A stretch of 64,000 bases of DNA from Lepturacanthus savala (GCA_030544235.1 CM060471.1:8947848-9011847), one strand, 5' to 3'; counted from the first letter of the stretch, positions 1 through 36,830 are shown. Translations and numbers: made by a program. Notes: a model not told the origin generated them from the sequence alone.

Positions 1-126
1 ACATAACTATATATTAGGGGTGTGACGAGACACTCAGCTCACGAGACGAAACGAGACACGAGATTAGGTTCACGAGATCGAGACGAGACGAGATTTTAAG
101 AAAACTAAATTACAAATTATATGAAT

Positions 127-521
127 GCCTGGACAACAGTCAGTCAGTCAGTCATTTTCTATACCTGCTTATTTCTCATTAGGGTCGCAGGGGTCTGCTG
201 GAGCCAATCCCAGCGCGTTACGGTGAGAGGCAGGGATACACCCCAGATGGTCGCCAGGCAATCGTGGGGCACACACACCATTCACTCACACATTCACACC
301 TACGGGCAATTTAGAGTCTCCAATTAACCTCAGCATGTTTTTGGACTGTGGGAGGAAGCCGGAGTACCTGGTGAAAACCCACGCAGACACGGGGAGAACA
401 TGCAAACTCCACACAGAAAGGTCCCAGACCCAGGACCAAGGAGGTCTTGAACCTGCGACCTTCTTGCTGTGAGGCAACAGCGCAAACCTCTGCGCACTGT
501 GTCGCCCGGCCTGGACAACAG
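127..521 (-). mobile_element. tRNA-like-headed SINE nested in hAT-like element, with 13-bp target-site duplication
   Basis: The body is 140-508 on the minus strand. The head contains a B-box-like GGTTCAAGACC, and the middle is the widespread fish module that on the + strand reads tttttggactgtgggagga. The tail is a short CAGT repeat at 140-151. GCCTGGACAACAG occurs exactly at 127-139 and 509-521, proving insertion into the already resident element. Three other copies lie at 7285, 15214 and 34121. Confidence 0.8.
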
Positions 522-650
522 ACTTTTATTTAACTGAGTTGCACATAGATTTTATAACTTTTAATGAACTTCTTCCTTTTAATGAACTTATTCCTCTACA
601 AATTGAAACTAAAATAAAATGTTATAAAAGTTAAAATATATAGAAACAAA

Positions 651-944
651 TTATACATTTGTGCTTTTTTCAAGTGCAAACAATATGTGCAAAACAAAAA
701 GTTCTTCTCTGTCAGCAGCAGTTGTTGATGTGAGTACTGAGCTGTGGTAGTGCTGTAAATGTCTCTGCATTGTGCTTGTATTCGCTGCGCTGTACAGCAT
801 TGATTGCATACAGTGTCTGCATATTGTCTGTGTCTTATCAGTCACTCTCTTACCATTTATCATTTCTGCCGGGAACCCAAAATGATGCCAAACAAAAAAA
901 GCGGCGGGGGCGTCCTCAATAGTAATACCCGTGTTTTCCGTCAT
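651..944 (-). pseudogene. BED-type zinc finger fragment of hAT transposase
   Basis: A 97-codon open frame with aromatic FVWHHFGF, Cys-x2-Cys (CRHC), NTSTMQRHL and a His cluster (HLQHYH), the layout of a ZBED finger. It ends soon after the finger. In ZBED-bearing hAT transposases this finger binds the transposon ends; here it is all that is left of the protein. Confidence 0.65.
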
Positions 945-1049
945 TCTGGCTGCTTGCTGGGTCTCTCGAGAGACAGAATTTTAACGGGACGAGCAATCTC
1001 GTCAAATCACATCTCGCGAGATCCCTTCACACGAGATCTCGTCACACCC

Positions 1050-1052
<3 letters not shown>

Positions 1053-1095
<43 letters not shown>
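1053..1095. repeat. (AT)n microsatellite
   Basis: About 21 AT units directly abutting the right end of the hAT-like element. The element may have inserted into an AT run, or the run may have grown at the junction. Confidence 0.95.
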
Positions 1096-1099
<4 letters not shown>

Positions 1100-3087
1100 T
1101 ACTGTTTCTCTGAGCTCATTAAACTGTGACTTATTTCAAACTGCTCAAACAAATACAGTTTTTAGACAAATCTGAATATAGTTATAAATCATCTAGACAG
1201 TTTGGAGATTAATTAATTTGTTTGACAATGATTGATTAGCTCCATAAGTGAAAAAATGGTGTTTAAAAATCTGTTTTTTGCTCTGACTTCTATGTGAATA
1301 ATTCTGTTTTTGTGATAAAATTCTATAACTTGCCAAAATTCACGATCATTGAAGATATATGTCATAAGAATATAAAAGCATGTGTTTATAGACCAATTAA
1401 TACCCATTTACAAACATGTTGCTGCACTGCAGGAGTTTGTGATGAATCTGAAACCCTGCAGACTGTAGGACACAGAGTTAGAGGGACGCTCAACACACTC
1501 TAGTCGAGTATGATTGCTGTCAATTGGACCAAAATTGTTGGAGGAGCCACATCTAATAAGTTTCACAGCTTTTGAACAGAATGATGGAACAGATTGATGT
1601 GTTGAGAAGTGAGCGGCTACATGTTGGTGATGGCTGCAGCATGTCTGGTTGATTTTTTACACAATGCAAACGCTGCAGCACCACAGGACTAGTAGCACAG
1701 GACTGAACGTTTATGCAAAGTTTGATGATTTTTCACATGTGAAGTTTCCTCTGGAGGTGAAGAACACACAGGAAATCAGGATAACTGAAAAATTCTTCTC
1801 TTTCCTAAAGACTTAATTTGAAACCTGCTGATTTTCACTGCCAGCGATAAAAACATTAAATAACATCAAAGCAGAAAAAACTGTAAATGAGTTTTCATTC
1901 CTGTGGAGCATTGTACTTTATGAGCGATATATATATATATATATATAGTATTGATATATACCGTAGTATTGATATACTGTATACCGTAGTATTGATAGGT
2001 GACATCATCTCATTGGTTTATTTCCTCCTCCTTGTTCAGCTCATTAATCAATTACCTCACCGTTTGCTAATTGGCAGTTGTCGTTAATTATCTGTGACTG
2101 TTCTCATTAGTATTTAAATCTGCTCATAAACAGCAGAATGTTTCACTCATTTACATCTTAAAATTTAAATACATAAATACAGATCATACAGAGATATTTA
2201 ATTCAGTTTGTTTTGGACATCTAACTAATGATGATGATGATGAAGGTGATGGTGATAGAGAGTTAAATCACTGCAAACATTTGCACAGGCAACAGCAGAG
2301 CAGCATTCAAGACACATCAGGGTAGTTTTATGGCATTTTAACCCAAACTGTGATTTTTCTATAAACCTAAACGCACTGTGGTTACTGTATGATGTCACAC
2401 TGTAGCTGCTCTCCCTCATCACCTGTGACAGTGATGTCTCATACAGAGAAAACATCTGATCCACATCATTGATGTCATTTTGTGGTTTCTACACACATTA
2501 GGACCGTGGACTGAGACCAGCCTGTCCAACCTGACTGTAAATCAGGTGGGACAAGCTGTAAGTTTCTGTTAATCCCACTGTAGTGTCACAAAAAGCTTAG
2601 ACAGTAAATCCTTATGTTAAAAGGAAAAAAAAGACTTTTATTAGAAAATGTGTTTTCCTGATCACTTAGTAAACTGAAATATATTTTGATATATGATATG
2701 TTTGAGTTTAAATTTGAGTGTGATCTGATGTCAGAAATTCTCTCCGTGCTTTAACAGTGAAGTTTTCTCTCCTGACTCTGATGTTTGATAATTGATTAAA
2801 CACTGAAGGTGACTGAGTTACATGCAGAGTTTAAACAGAGCAGCTGCTTTAAAGTAAAGACGAAGCTGCAACGGAACAGAAAGCGAGCGGCGTGTAAATG
2901 ACTCGCATCAGATTAACGGGCAGCGCTGCCTAGAGCACGTAAATCACAGACACACACACACGCACAGACACACACACACAGTCTCTGTGGCAGTACATTA
3001 CCGTCAGTATAATTCCCCCTCACACTGCGACTACATTTTCTACCTCATAGAGCATATTAACTCCGACACAGTGTGTGTCAGAGTGAG

Positions 3088-3195
3088 TGTGTGTGTGCAT
3101 GCATGGGTGTGTGTGTGTGTGTGTGTGACATTCATTCTTCACAGAGATAAATTTGTGGTGCGTCCTAATTTCCTGCTCGTAAATATGAGCAGTAA

Positions 3196-3230
<35 letters not shown>

Positions 3231-3270
3231 TGTGTGTGTGTGTCTGTGTGTGTGTGTCTGTGTGTGTGTC
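3088..3270. repeat. GT and GTCT microsatellite cluster
   Basis: Interrupted GT runs at 3088-3128 and 3198-3270, the second with regular TC interruptions. Confidence 0.9.
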
Positions 3271-4235
3271 GGATCTTCCCTGCTTATCAGATAACAAATT
3301 GAAAGCTTAATCTGTCCTGCCTGTAGATTTACAACCCCGATCCCTCGCTCATTCTGAGGAGACAAGGTGCAGAAAAAGCTAACATAGAAAAAGAAGTGAT
3401 GGGGGAGAGGAGGTGAAAAGGAGGAGAGGAAATAAGGAGGAGTGTAGAAGAGTTGAGTCTGTGTCTGAAGATAAGGTGACTGCTGGTGCTGGGCGGTTAC
3501 CATGGTGCTAAAACTGTGTGTTTGTGTGTGCTGGTCAGAGGTCAGAGGTCATAATGACATTCAGGTTATCTGTAGACAAACAGCAGCACATACTTTCTGC
3601 TGCTACCATGATCATGTTTACGTGTTCACAAGATCACATGTTCACCCTATCAGTCTGAAATATCAAACTTCTGTCATACTTTATTGTTGCCAAACTTGTA
3701 AGGATAATTTAACTTGATTTGATTATTATTAATATTGTTTATATTATTTGTACTGAATCACTGATGTGATCATGAGCTTCAAGAAAAACGGCTGATTTGT
3801 TTACAGACCATCTGTTCAGTGTGTGTGTATGTGTATGTGTGTGTCAGCAGTTTGTCCTTCTGTAGGCTCATTAGAAACGAGCAGTGAGGAATGCTGGGTA
3901 ATCAATACTGCTGAGTCCCTCAGAGACTCAAACATCGCCTGAGAGAGTTTTGTCTTTTTGTCCTTCCATGTGTGGATGTGTGCATGTACATGTTTATATC
4001 CCATTACCATGGAAACCACTGTGATCTGTGGTACTGTAGATCTCGCCCCATCCAAAAACACAACTGCAGTCTTCTCTACTATGGATTCTGTCCTTCTATC
4101 TCTACAGAGGAGTTGTGTTCAGGCTCAGTGTGGAGAGCAGGAAATGTGAGCTCAACCTCTAAGTTAAATGTTCAATGCAGGGTTTCTACTAAAATTATTT
4201 GTTCTTTTAGACTTTTACTTTACTCAGTGATCTGA

Positions 4236-27055
<22,820 letters not shown>

Positions 27056-28575
27056 AAACTCTTCCTCCTGCCCCTCGGCCACAAACACCAATCACCTCAG
27101 AGGAGGAAGGGCCCCGGGCCTCTGAAGGCGGGGCCTCAGGCACCAGCTGACCAGTCAGGAAGGATCCAGATAAAGTGTTGCTGTGACTGGACACAGCCGC
27201 TGGTCTCTAAAGAAGAAAATAAAAAGGACTCAGCAGTTTTCTCTGTCAGCTCTGTAATTATATTCATGTTATAGTGTGTGTTTCAGGGGTCGAGTGTGTC
27301 GGTGTAAAAACTCTCATCTCCTCCAATTCTACTAATTCCTGCTAAACAAAGTCTGAATATTCTGCACATTAAAGGCCTCAAACTGCAGAAAACTGTGAAG
27401 TGTTAAAATCACCTGCTCCTAACAGTCCAGGTGAAACTCTGCTGGAGGAAAAACAGAAAGCTTCAAGCACGTAGAGAAACAACAAATACAAACATGTACA
27501 GAGCAGCAGCTCAGATCCTGTTACTTATCTAATGACACAATTAAAGAAAAAAAGTTAGAATACTTATTACACAGCAAAGAAAAAAGACAGAGAAGCTTCT
27601 TCAGGGAACAAGAATGAGATGAAGTGTATAGATACAGCAAAGGAAGATTTTCAACTAACTAGGAAACAAGGAACAAAGGCACTTTGAGTTAGAAGCAGGA
27701 AGGAATGAAGCTTATTTTTGTCCAATAATAAATCCAACAATAAAACATCTGATTCCAAGAGTAAATAAGGAATCTTCCTAGACTTTCCTGTCATCCTAGG
27801 AAGCACAGAGGAAGCATTGAGGAAAGAATCTTTCAGTAGAAAAAGACGGACATTTGGGGCCTTTAACTGTTTGAATAAACTCAGCATAAAGACACAAACA
27901 AACTAAAGACATTGCCAAAAAAACAAAAAAGGAAAAGGCCTGTTTCTTCCCCCGCCCCTTCTTCAGTTAGCCCCGCCCCTTGCCTGTCTGTGTAATTAAT
28001 TTGACTTTATTTCTTTTTTTATGCTTGCGCTGTAAAAACAAATCCTGCATCCTGATAGGCTACTGTGACTGTCCGTCTTCTTGTTCCGAGTTGTCTTTTT
28101 TATTCTAGCCCCTCCTCCTGCTCTCATAGCCCCGCCCCTGCATCTCAAACCCCGCCCCCTGTGTTTTCTCTGTAGGTTTTTGTGATGCTGGCTGAATATT
28201 TATATTTTGAGTGTGGATCACGCCGCCCCGCCCTCACTGAGCTCACCAGGGAAAATCTTTTGTACCATACAGATTATAAATAGTGTATTTATATCTCAGA
28301 GTGTTTTTTGTATAAATGTTGAGTCATGTCGTCTTCATGAGGTTTTAGACGTGTGTCTGTGCTGGTGCCGCACTGAAAACAACCAGTGTTTTGTATCAAA
28401 TAAAAAAAAGAAAGTCAAACGTGACGTCTTCACACATTTATAGCGCTGTCAATCAAAGCTGGCGTCAGTCAGCTCCACTTGTTTGGGTTTGGTTGTTTTT
28501 ATTGTAAATCTTGTTTAATGACTGTTTGGTTGTAAAAGATCCTCACAGTGAATAAAGTGACCAGCTCTGAAGGCT
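27056..28575 (+). other. ebf3: ebf3 3' UTR (about 1.5 kb)
   Basis: AATAAA occurs at 27218, 28399 and 28551. The stretch from about 28175 to 28330, rich in short AT motifs around TTTGTACCATACAG, looks like a conserved EBF 3' UTR block, judged by eye only. Four CCCCGCCCC boxes sit at 27950, 27971, 28130 and 28150. The end is set by the last AATAAA and the T/GT-rich sequence after it; shorter isoforms ending near 27240 or 28430 are possible. Confidence 0.7.
28551..28556 (+). promoter_or_regulatory. ebf3: Likely distal polyadenylation signal of ebf3
   Basis: Canonical AATAAA followed within about 20-35 bases by a T- and TG-rich stretch (gctgctgctgtcttttct), the expected downstream element. Upstream AATAAA motifs at 28399-28404 and 27218-27223 are alternatives; the 28399 one sits in an A-rich run. 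Confidence 0.6.
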
Positions 28576-29911
28576 GCTGCTGTCTTTTCTACGGCACAAA
28601 ATAGCAAACACAATAAATACCAGACACGCAAAATATCAGCCAAAAAAACACCAGACACATTCCTGGAGCCTAGAGCTGGGTCAGCTCACACACACACTCG
28701 TTTTCTTTTGTCAGTTTCTGTGTTAACACACACGATGCGATTGTTTCTTTTCTTTCATCCTGTTTAAATGTGATTATTATTAAAACATGTTTCTCTTTCT
28801 GCAAAACAGTGAAACGCTGATATGACTTTTTATTAAACTCTGTTCTCAGCGGACGCAGACGCACAAACAGGATTTGATTAAGATGAATCGCAGATAACCT
28901 CAAACCTCATTATTACAGACACGTTTATTTATTTCTGTTTCATTTCTTTCTTCTCGTTTTCCTTGCAACACAGCTGAATTCATCGTGAAGACACTTTAGG
29001 TCCATTGTGTGATTAATGATAATTCAGTTTTTACCTGCGTGATTAAAGATGTTTTATTTAACTCCTCCGAGTTGCTGCAGAGATTAAATCATCATCATTA
29101 TTAATAAAAACAGACACATGGAGCATCACCGACAACTGATGAGAAAGCTGAAACTCGTTTTTTGTCGTGATAAAGTCAGTTTTTTTCTGAAATACACGCA
29201 GGATGGTGTATAGATGTTTCATTTGGTATCATCAAATTGTCCTTTTTTGAAACAGAAAAAAAAAATGTTAAAGTGCTGATTCAGATCTACAGGCTCTTAA
29301 CATTTCAGGGAGGGGAGGGGCTGATCAGCTGATCAGAACACCTGAGAGTTTAGAGGAAAGAACCAAGAGATGATTTTACTTTTTATATGTTCATCTATAG
29401 CCTGAGTTTAAACATGCAGCGTCTTTATGTTGTTTATCATGAACATTTTTTAAAGGATATAAAAAAAATACAATACAATCCAAAAATCTTCAAATTCAAA
29501 TTGATGCTTTTGGGTCAAATTTGTTGATATAGTTTGACAAAGTGATAAATAAATGTCAGGTGACATAGTTGATGCTCAGTAAACACTTTCTCTGTGGTTT
29601 ATAAAGACAAAAAGTAGGAAAACGTGCAAAATTCCTGAGGAGCTTTTTATAGAATATTTTGCTGACCAAAGGGACTAAGACGTTTTCAGACAAAGTCTTC
29701 TTCTTCTGTGATAATAACACATACATAACATAACACATACACACACACACACACGGAGCTCAGGGGTCTCCCTGAGGACCTGATTGAGAGCAGGAAGCTC
29801 TGGTTGCTGTGGCAGCAGCAGCATCAGCATCATCAGCTCCCCTCCTCCATCAACACCCGTTTCTGTCTCCTTTGTTGTCCTCACTCTCTTTAACCAGATC
29901 TAAACTCTACT

Positions 29912-29915
<4 letters not shown>

Positions 29916-29956
<41 letters not shown>
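29916..29956. repeat. (CA)n microsatellite
   Basis: About 20 CA units. Confidence 0.95.
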
Positions 29957-29961
<5 letters not shown>

Positions 29962-30996
29962 ATTAACTCGGTAAATGTTAGTATGTGTGTCCATTGTTAC
30001 ATGCGCATGGTATTTCACATGTGACAAAATGCTGCTTCTGCACTTAAAGCTTGTTCACGTTGGTCTGTCTGTTGCAGAAGTGTTTGTGATGCTACGCAGC
30101 TGGAAGTTTTATAACTAATAAAATGCAATACACACACATTTTCTTTTAAAAATCAAAAATTTATAAAGTTGTAACAGACAAAACTTCAGGGCTCATGAGT
30201 AATGACATATGAAGATTTATAATCCAAAGGTTCTGTGACTGAGTTCATTTTTCTTACAGTTTCTCTGACAGGGAAATCGATGTAGACATTAATAAATATT
30301 AATGTAAATATCACATTTCCAGGCATAAGACAGTAAGTGTGGCTGTCTAGAATATTAATAATTGCAATGCACCTTTAAAGATGAGATCATGTGGCTAAAC
30401 ATCATCATGTGGCTTTCAGCTAAACTTATTGTCACATGATTGATAATTCAATCCTTCCTTCAAACCAGGACTTGATATAAAACTGTTAAACCACTACACA
30501 AAAGGCTCCATGGACACAGAGAACCAAGTTTGCTTCAAAATCATATAAAATATATTTTACCTCAATCAACCATTATGTTATAAACTGACCAAAAATTAAC
30601 TGAAAATATAACAGAAAAAAGTGTCACTGAAGTGAACTGACCTGAAGAAACATGTTGCTGCAGTGAAGCTGAATCACTGGAGATAAAACTGACCATCAGA
30701 TTATAACATTATAACATTATAACATAACACATTAAAGTCGTCTCTTCCAAGTCAAAGTTTACAAATACAATGAATGACCCCTCACCTCTGTCATGTTATT
30801 TCTTCATGTCAGAATAGACTGAGCTGAACTCCTACAGAAAAACTCTTTAATGATCAATAATCAGTCACTCATCTGCAGCACAAACAAAAACATTATTAAT
30901 TTTTTATTCAGAATCCAACTCCATAGTATAAAATACTCTGTACTGAACTCATATTACTAGAATATTAAAAGATTAAAAGAAGGTTCCCTGCACACA

Positions 30997-31034
<38 letters not shown>
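30997..31034. repeat. (AT)n(AG)n compound microsatellite
   Basis: Short AT run passing directly into an AG run. Confidence 0.9.
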
Positions 31035-31452
31035 TATATAGTACTCAATTCATGGAAGATGTTTCATGTTTCATTCAGTAGATGTTTCATGCAATACTTA
31101 TGGCATATTGGTCCTTACTGTAGTTACTGCAGTACTTCTTCTGTGTTGTGTGACATTTTGAAGTAGAGCATGTATACAGGTGAGTAAACGGGAAACAGCT
31201 GATTTGTCGTCTGTTAACGAGCTGAAACTGACTCATTAATAAATCCCAGCAGGATGAAACTGAAACATCAGGAAGTCAAAGTGTTTAAATGATCCTGGTT
31301 CAGTCAGACTGATGCTCTTCATTACTGCTGATCAATACACGACCTATTGATCAGTCGGCATTGACACACTCTGCCTGTGTGTGTGTGACCTGTCTCACCT
31401 TGACTAATCGTCCAATCAGGTTGTTTACAAGACCAAGGAGGACAGTGCATGG

Positions 31453-31453
<1 letters not shown>

Positions 31454-31551
<98 letters not shown>
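31454..31551. repeat. (GT)n microsatellite
   Basis: About 49 uninterrupted GT units. Confidence 0.95.
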
Positions 31552-32363
31552 ATGTCCAGCTCGTTAACACACCTGTTCCTCATTAGTGAGCCAATTGGAT
31601 CGTTTGTCACCTGGATCACCGTAACTCGGAGAGAAACTTTAAAATGTTTAGAAAAGTTGTTTATTTGTTTTAGTTTGTTGTTGTTTGGATGTTTACTGTA
31701 TTTTGACATGTTTATTATTTATTTACATCATTACCTTGTGCATGTTAACATATTTAATTTATGTTTGTGTTAACATGTTTACTGCATGTTAACATGTTTA
31801 CTGTGTGTTTACATGTTTACTGTGTATGTTGCAGCCTGTTTTGCTGTTTATGGTTTGTGTTTGTAACCTGCAGCAGCAGAGTCACAGCTGATGAACTCTG
31901 TCTGCTTATCAATCAGCCAATCGGTTCATCGAGTGCGCCGTGGCTGTGTCGCCGTGACGACCGGCAGCTGTAAACACAGGGGAGGGTCCCCAGAGGGCGG
32001 CCATGTTTGTTGATTAAACTAAAACAAGACAAACAAAGAGACAAAACAAACTAATTACCTGCAAACAAACCGATCGACTGAGAGACCTAACGAGGCTTAA
32101 CGAGGTCACAGGGAGGAAGTGTGTGTTTGTGTGTGTGTGTGATAACGTTCCATCAGACACACACACACAATTGAATAATTAATGGTTCCGTGTGTTAAAG
32201 TTAAAACACTGTTGTCTGCTTTTAATAAAACAACGTGTGTGTGTGTGCACATGCATGCGTGTGTGCGTGCTTGTGTGTGTGTGTGCTGAATTAAATATCA
32301 GTTGTGATGTCGACAGATGAATTATGAATATACACATTATGTAGCCAGTCTATCAATCTTTCA

Positions 32364-33009
<646 letters not shown>

Positions 33010-33309
33010 GTTAGTGTAATGGAGTCAGAGAGAGACAATATATGAAGAAATAAAAGGAACAAACCGATGGTTATGAGACAGGGTTCTGATTGTTGTCCGA
33101 GCTGCTGTTTGAGATCAAGATGTAAGATTAATCACCTGATCAATCAATGAACTGACTGTCGATCAGCTGTTCTGTCAGCAGATCTGAGATCAGTTCAACA
33201 TCAGCAGATTTGTGACCTGCAGAATTTAAACCTGACAGAGGAGAAAACGACAAAAAAAACCTCCCTGCTCTGCACATCCAACTCTATACGTAGTATGTAT
33301 ATATTTATA

Positions 33310-33803
33310 TATTTAAGAGACCACTGCAAATTGATGTTTTTCTGATTTTACTACTTACTATATGTGTTTGGGCAAAAGGAACATGTCTATAAACTACTGA
33401 CAACATTTCCCCTAAATTCCAAAAAATATATAATCATTAGAGCATTTATTTGCAGAAAATGGTCAAAAGAACAAACCAACAATGTTTTCAGACCTCAAAC
33501 AATGCAAAGAAACAAGATCAAATTCATTTTAAAACAACATCAAACTAATGTTTACACTTAGAAGTTCAGAAACTAATATTTGGTGCAATAACCCTTATTT
33601 TTAACAGCTTTCACACATTTTGTCATGCTCTCCACAGTCTTTACCATTGTTGTTGGGTGACTTTATTCCACTCCTGGTTCCTCTTTAAGCAGAATGAGGT
33701 GTGCATGTGTTGGAATTCAACAGACACTGGAATAGAATGGCTGGAATACATGTAGAGATGCTGATTACAGAAAAAAACGCAGTTATATTTTTCCAGAGCT
33801 GTA
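33310..33803. mobile_element. Internally deleted Tc1-like element (second family)
   Basis: The left part reads aagagaccactgcaaattg; the interior keeps caatatttggtgcaataaccc-type non-coding sequence and tgggtgactttattccactc, and the right end is ttttccagagctgtata. This is a familiar fish Tc1-like transposon with the transposase region removed and a partly eroded left inverted repeat. Confidence 0.8.
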
Positions 33804-33820
33804 TATATTAATATACTTAA

Positions 33821-35003
33821 TAGGAATGGAACGGTTTATGAAAACCATCATAACTATTTCAGTTTGACTGTCTTGGTCCGGTTTGCATGTGTTGCGTTTA
33901 GTTCATAAGCACAAGTTGCTCCTATTTTTTTTATTATGCTTCTTTTCATAGGTGAAGCATTTAAACTCCTGCACCTCCTTACACAATGTAGAAAAAGAAG
34001 AAGGGAAGCAGTGTAGCCTGGTGTAACAGGTAGCAGATAGTCAGTTGTTGTGGAGACTTGTGTGGGTATGGCGAGTGGGAAAGCCAGAGTTAGAAGAAGC
34101 AGCATTGTGTAACACAGGTTCATTCATTCATTTTCTATACCTGCTTATTCCTCATTAGGGTCACAGGGGTCTGCTGGAGCCAATCCCAGCGCATTACAGG
34201 TGAGAGGCAGGGATACACCCCAGATGGTCGCCAGCCTATTGTGGGGCAATCTATGGGCAATTTAGAGTCTCCAATTAACCTGAGCATGTTTTTGGACTGT
34301 GGGAGGAAGCTGGAGAACCCAGCGAAGACCCACACAGACACGGGGAGAACATGCAAACTCCACACAGGAAAGGTTAGCACACAGCTCCACCCTGCAACAG
34401 AGGTTGTTCATGCTAACAGCAACATGACCAACATGTCAGCTTGTTTGAGGAGACATGATCCCAGTGAGAGAATTGGTAGAGCAAGGAGGAGCGGGAGCGA
34501 GTCGACAGGACAACTGCTACCCAGCTTTTAAACTAACATTCAGTGACGAGTCAGACAGGGTGAGAATAGTGTGAGTGGGATAGTTCATAGACAAAAATAT
34601 GCAGCCTTACTCCAGAGTGGACGATGTAAGATTTCACATATTTAAAGCTGCGATATAAAATTCCCTTCCAGAAACACTTCAACAACACAGTAATTCCTGC
34701 ACTGTATGAAGAGACATCATCCTGAAGAGGGACCTATGTCTAGTGCTGATAGAGCCTATGATTCTTTGTTGAAGACAACTTTGTTAAATAAATGAAACGT
34801 GTGTTTCATTATTTGTTACTATCAATGTCTCGTCTCTTGCAGCCACATTCTCCCCTACTTTTAATTTCAGACTTTAACGAAATTCAGTTTTAACCTGAAG
34901 ACATGACTGATTTTCTCAAGGATCAATGTGTACCAAACCGAACCGAAAACCGTGACCACAAAACTGTGAACCAAACTGTGGATTTTGTCCTGTCCCACCC
35001 CAA
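33821..35003. mobile_element. Degenerate hAT-like element with split BED finger
   Basis: Imperfect terminal repeats: taggaatggaacggttt at the left and, reversed, tttggggtgggacagga at the right, followed inward by cggttttcggttcggt-type sequence typical of fish hAT elements. Plus-strand coding scraps are MASGKARVRRSS (34069 on) and NMTNMSACLRRHDPS (about 34425-34460), the start and second half of a BED finger. A SINE (34121-34370) lies between them. Confidence 0.55.
34121..34375 (-). mobile_element. 5'-truncated SINE nested in hAT-like element
   Basis: Same family as 140-508: minus-strand tail with ATTC repeats, ctgctggagccaatcccagc module and ttggactgtgggaggaagc; the tRNA-like head is missing. 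AGGTT at 34116 and 34371 may be a short remnant of the target duplication. Confidence 0.7.
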
Positions 35004-35566
35004 ATATTTATAAACGTATACATGTAAACTTATATATTTATATTTTGCATATTTATATTCTGGTTTATAGTTAAATCTCCTTCTGATCTGATCGTGCATC
35101 GTTCTGCAGCTCCTCAGTTCAACCTCTGTCTGAAACAGCTGTTTTGGCTCCTGTCTCTTTAAGTCCCGTCTTCTCATGAGCTCGCTCTGCTCTGATTGGT
35201 CAGTTCCAGGAAGCTTCCTGTGAGTCTGTAAATAAACTCTAGAAATAAAGACAGGTTTCACCGCTACCTCCTTACTCCACTTCTTAACTTCTCAAATCCA
35301 TCAAACAATTTGGATCACATGTGAGATGATGGTTGTTACCATGGATACCAGAGGAGTCACTGCACCGTGAATAAGTTCCTGAAAATGTCCGGGACCTGGA
35401 CCAGGAAATTGAGAGGTTTAGCAGGAAAACATGAGTCAGCATCATCCCAGAAACAGTCAGAAGCTAAATGAAAAGCGTTGTTGATGAAAGGACCTGAAGC
35501 TTTGATTCGTCTCCTCAGAGACTCAAAAACTTTTATCTATAGAAATATCTGACACATAGAGGACAG

Positions 35567-35880
35567 ACGGTTTGTCCACCATCTGTCCACCATCTGTCCA
35601 TTGTCTCTCCACTGTCTGTCCATCATCTCTTCATCATCCCTCCATGGTCTTTTCATTGTTTGTCCATCTTCTGCCCATCTTCTCTCTACCATCTCTCCAT
35701 CGTCTGTCAATCTTATGTCAATGGTCTCTCCATCATCTTTTCTCCATCATCTCTCCATCATCTGTCAATTTTCTGCCCATCGTCTCTTCATTGTCCGTCC
35801 ATCATCTCTACACCATCTCTCCACTGTCTGTCTATTGTCTGTCCACCATTTCTACACCTTCTGTCCATCATCTCTATGGT
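35567..35880. repeat. Minisatellite, 11-base unit near ATCTGTCCACC
   Basis: About 28 diverged units (catctgtccac, catctctccat and similar). Open in all three plus frames, which gives spurious Ser/His/Leu-rich proteins. Confidence 0.85.
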
Positions 35881-36069
35881 TACATTTGATTACATTTCCC
35901 TGAATATTTTTAATTAATATTTTTATTTTTTAATTTTAATTTAAAGAATTGTTGAAATAAACATTTTTTTTTCTGTTTTGTCCCGACACACAGGCGTCTG
36001 GTAAATATTATCTAATGGATTTTCTCTGAATGGAAAGTAATTAAAACTCAACATCAACACCATTAACCC

Positions 36070-36111
<42 letters not shown>

Positions 36112-36414
36112 ACAGATAATCCTGGTTAAATTAATGAGAAGAAAGTTAATTTGTGGTTTTGACCCTTTTCTGCTCAGAAAAAGGATTAAAGACACACACA
36201 CACTACAATACAACACACACACACACACACACACCACAATACGATACACACACACACCACAATACGATACACACACACACCACAATACGATACACACACA
36301 CAACTCACGCACACACATCCATAACATGTGTGTAAGAGATGATGATAAATGAAGGATTGGAATGAGAGACGACAGGTTTGCTCAGCCTGTCTTTTCAAAT
36401 CTCTAATGAGTGAA

Positions 36415-36458
<44 letters not shown>

Positions 36459-36600
36459 CACACACACACACATACACACACACATACACACACACACACA
36501 TAGCGTGAAGCCCTCAGTGAGGTGGATGAGGTTGTTATAAAGGTCTTGTTATTAAATTAATCTCTCTCATTATTCTTGACCCTCTTTTGTACACTTCCCC

Positions 36601-36639
<39 letters not shown>

Positions 36640-36746
36640 ACAATGAATAATGAGTGTGTGAGGGGTGTGTGACTTCCTCTGTGTAGTAAATGACAAGGGT
36701 GGAATATACTGACTCACAACATCTGTGTGTGCATGTGTTTGCCTAA

Positions 36747-36830
<84 letters not shown>
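36070..36830. repeat. CA/GT microsatellite cluster
   Basis: (CA)n at 36070-36110, three 20-base repeats of CA plus caatacgatac (about 36226-36300), (CA)n 36418-36500 and 36601-36641, and (GT)n 36749-36827. Confidence 0.9.

Larger units (their letters stand above)
15..1052. mobile_element. hAT-like non-autonomous element with BED-finger remnant
   Basis: The ends are perfect inverted repeats of TAGGGGTGTGACGAGA (15-30 and, reversed, 1037-1052), followed inward by GAGACGA-rich subterminal repeats. Flanking octamers ctatatat and atatatat differ by one base, compatible with the 8-bp duplication of hAT elements in an AT run. On the minus strand 651-944 encodes a BED zinc finger (FVWHHF, then CRHC and RHLQHYH). 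No transposase catalytic or dimerisation region is present. A SINE is nested at 140-508. Confidence 0.75.

Noticed and set aside
35572..35917. Three overlapping plus-strand frames with Ser/His/Leu repeats
   Set aside because: All come from the 11-base ATCTGTCCACC minisatellite, which is open in every frame.
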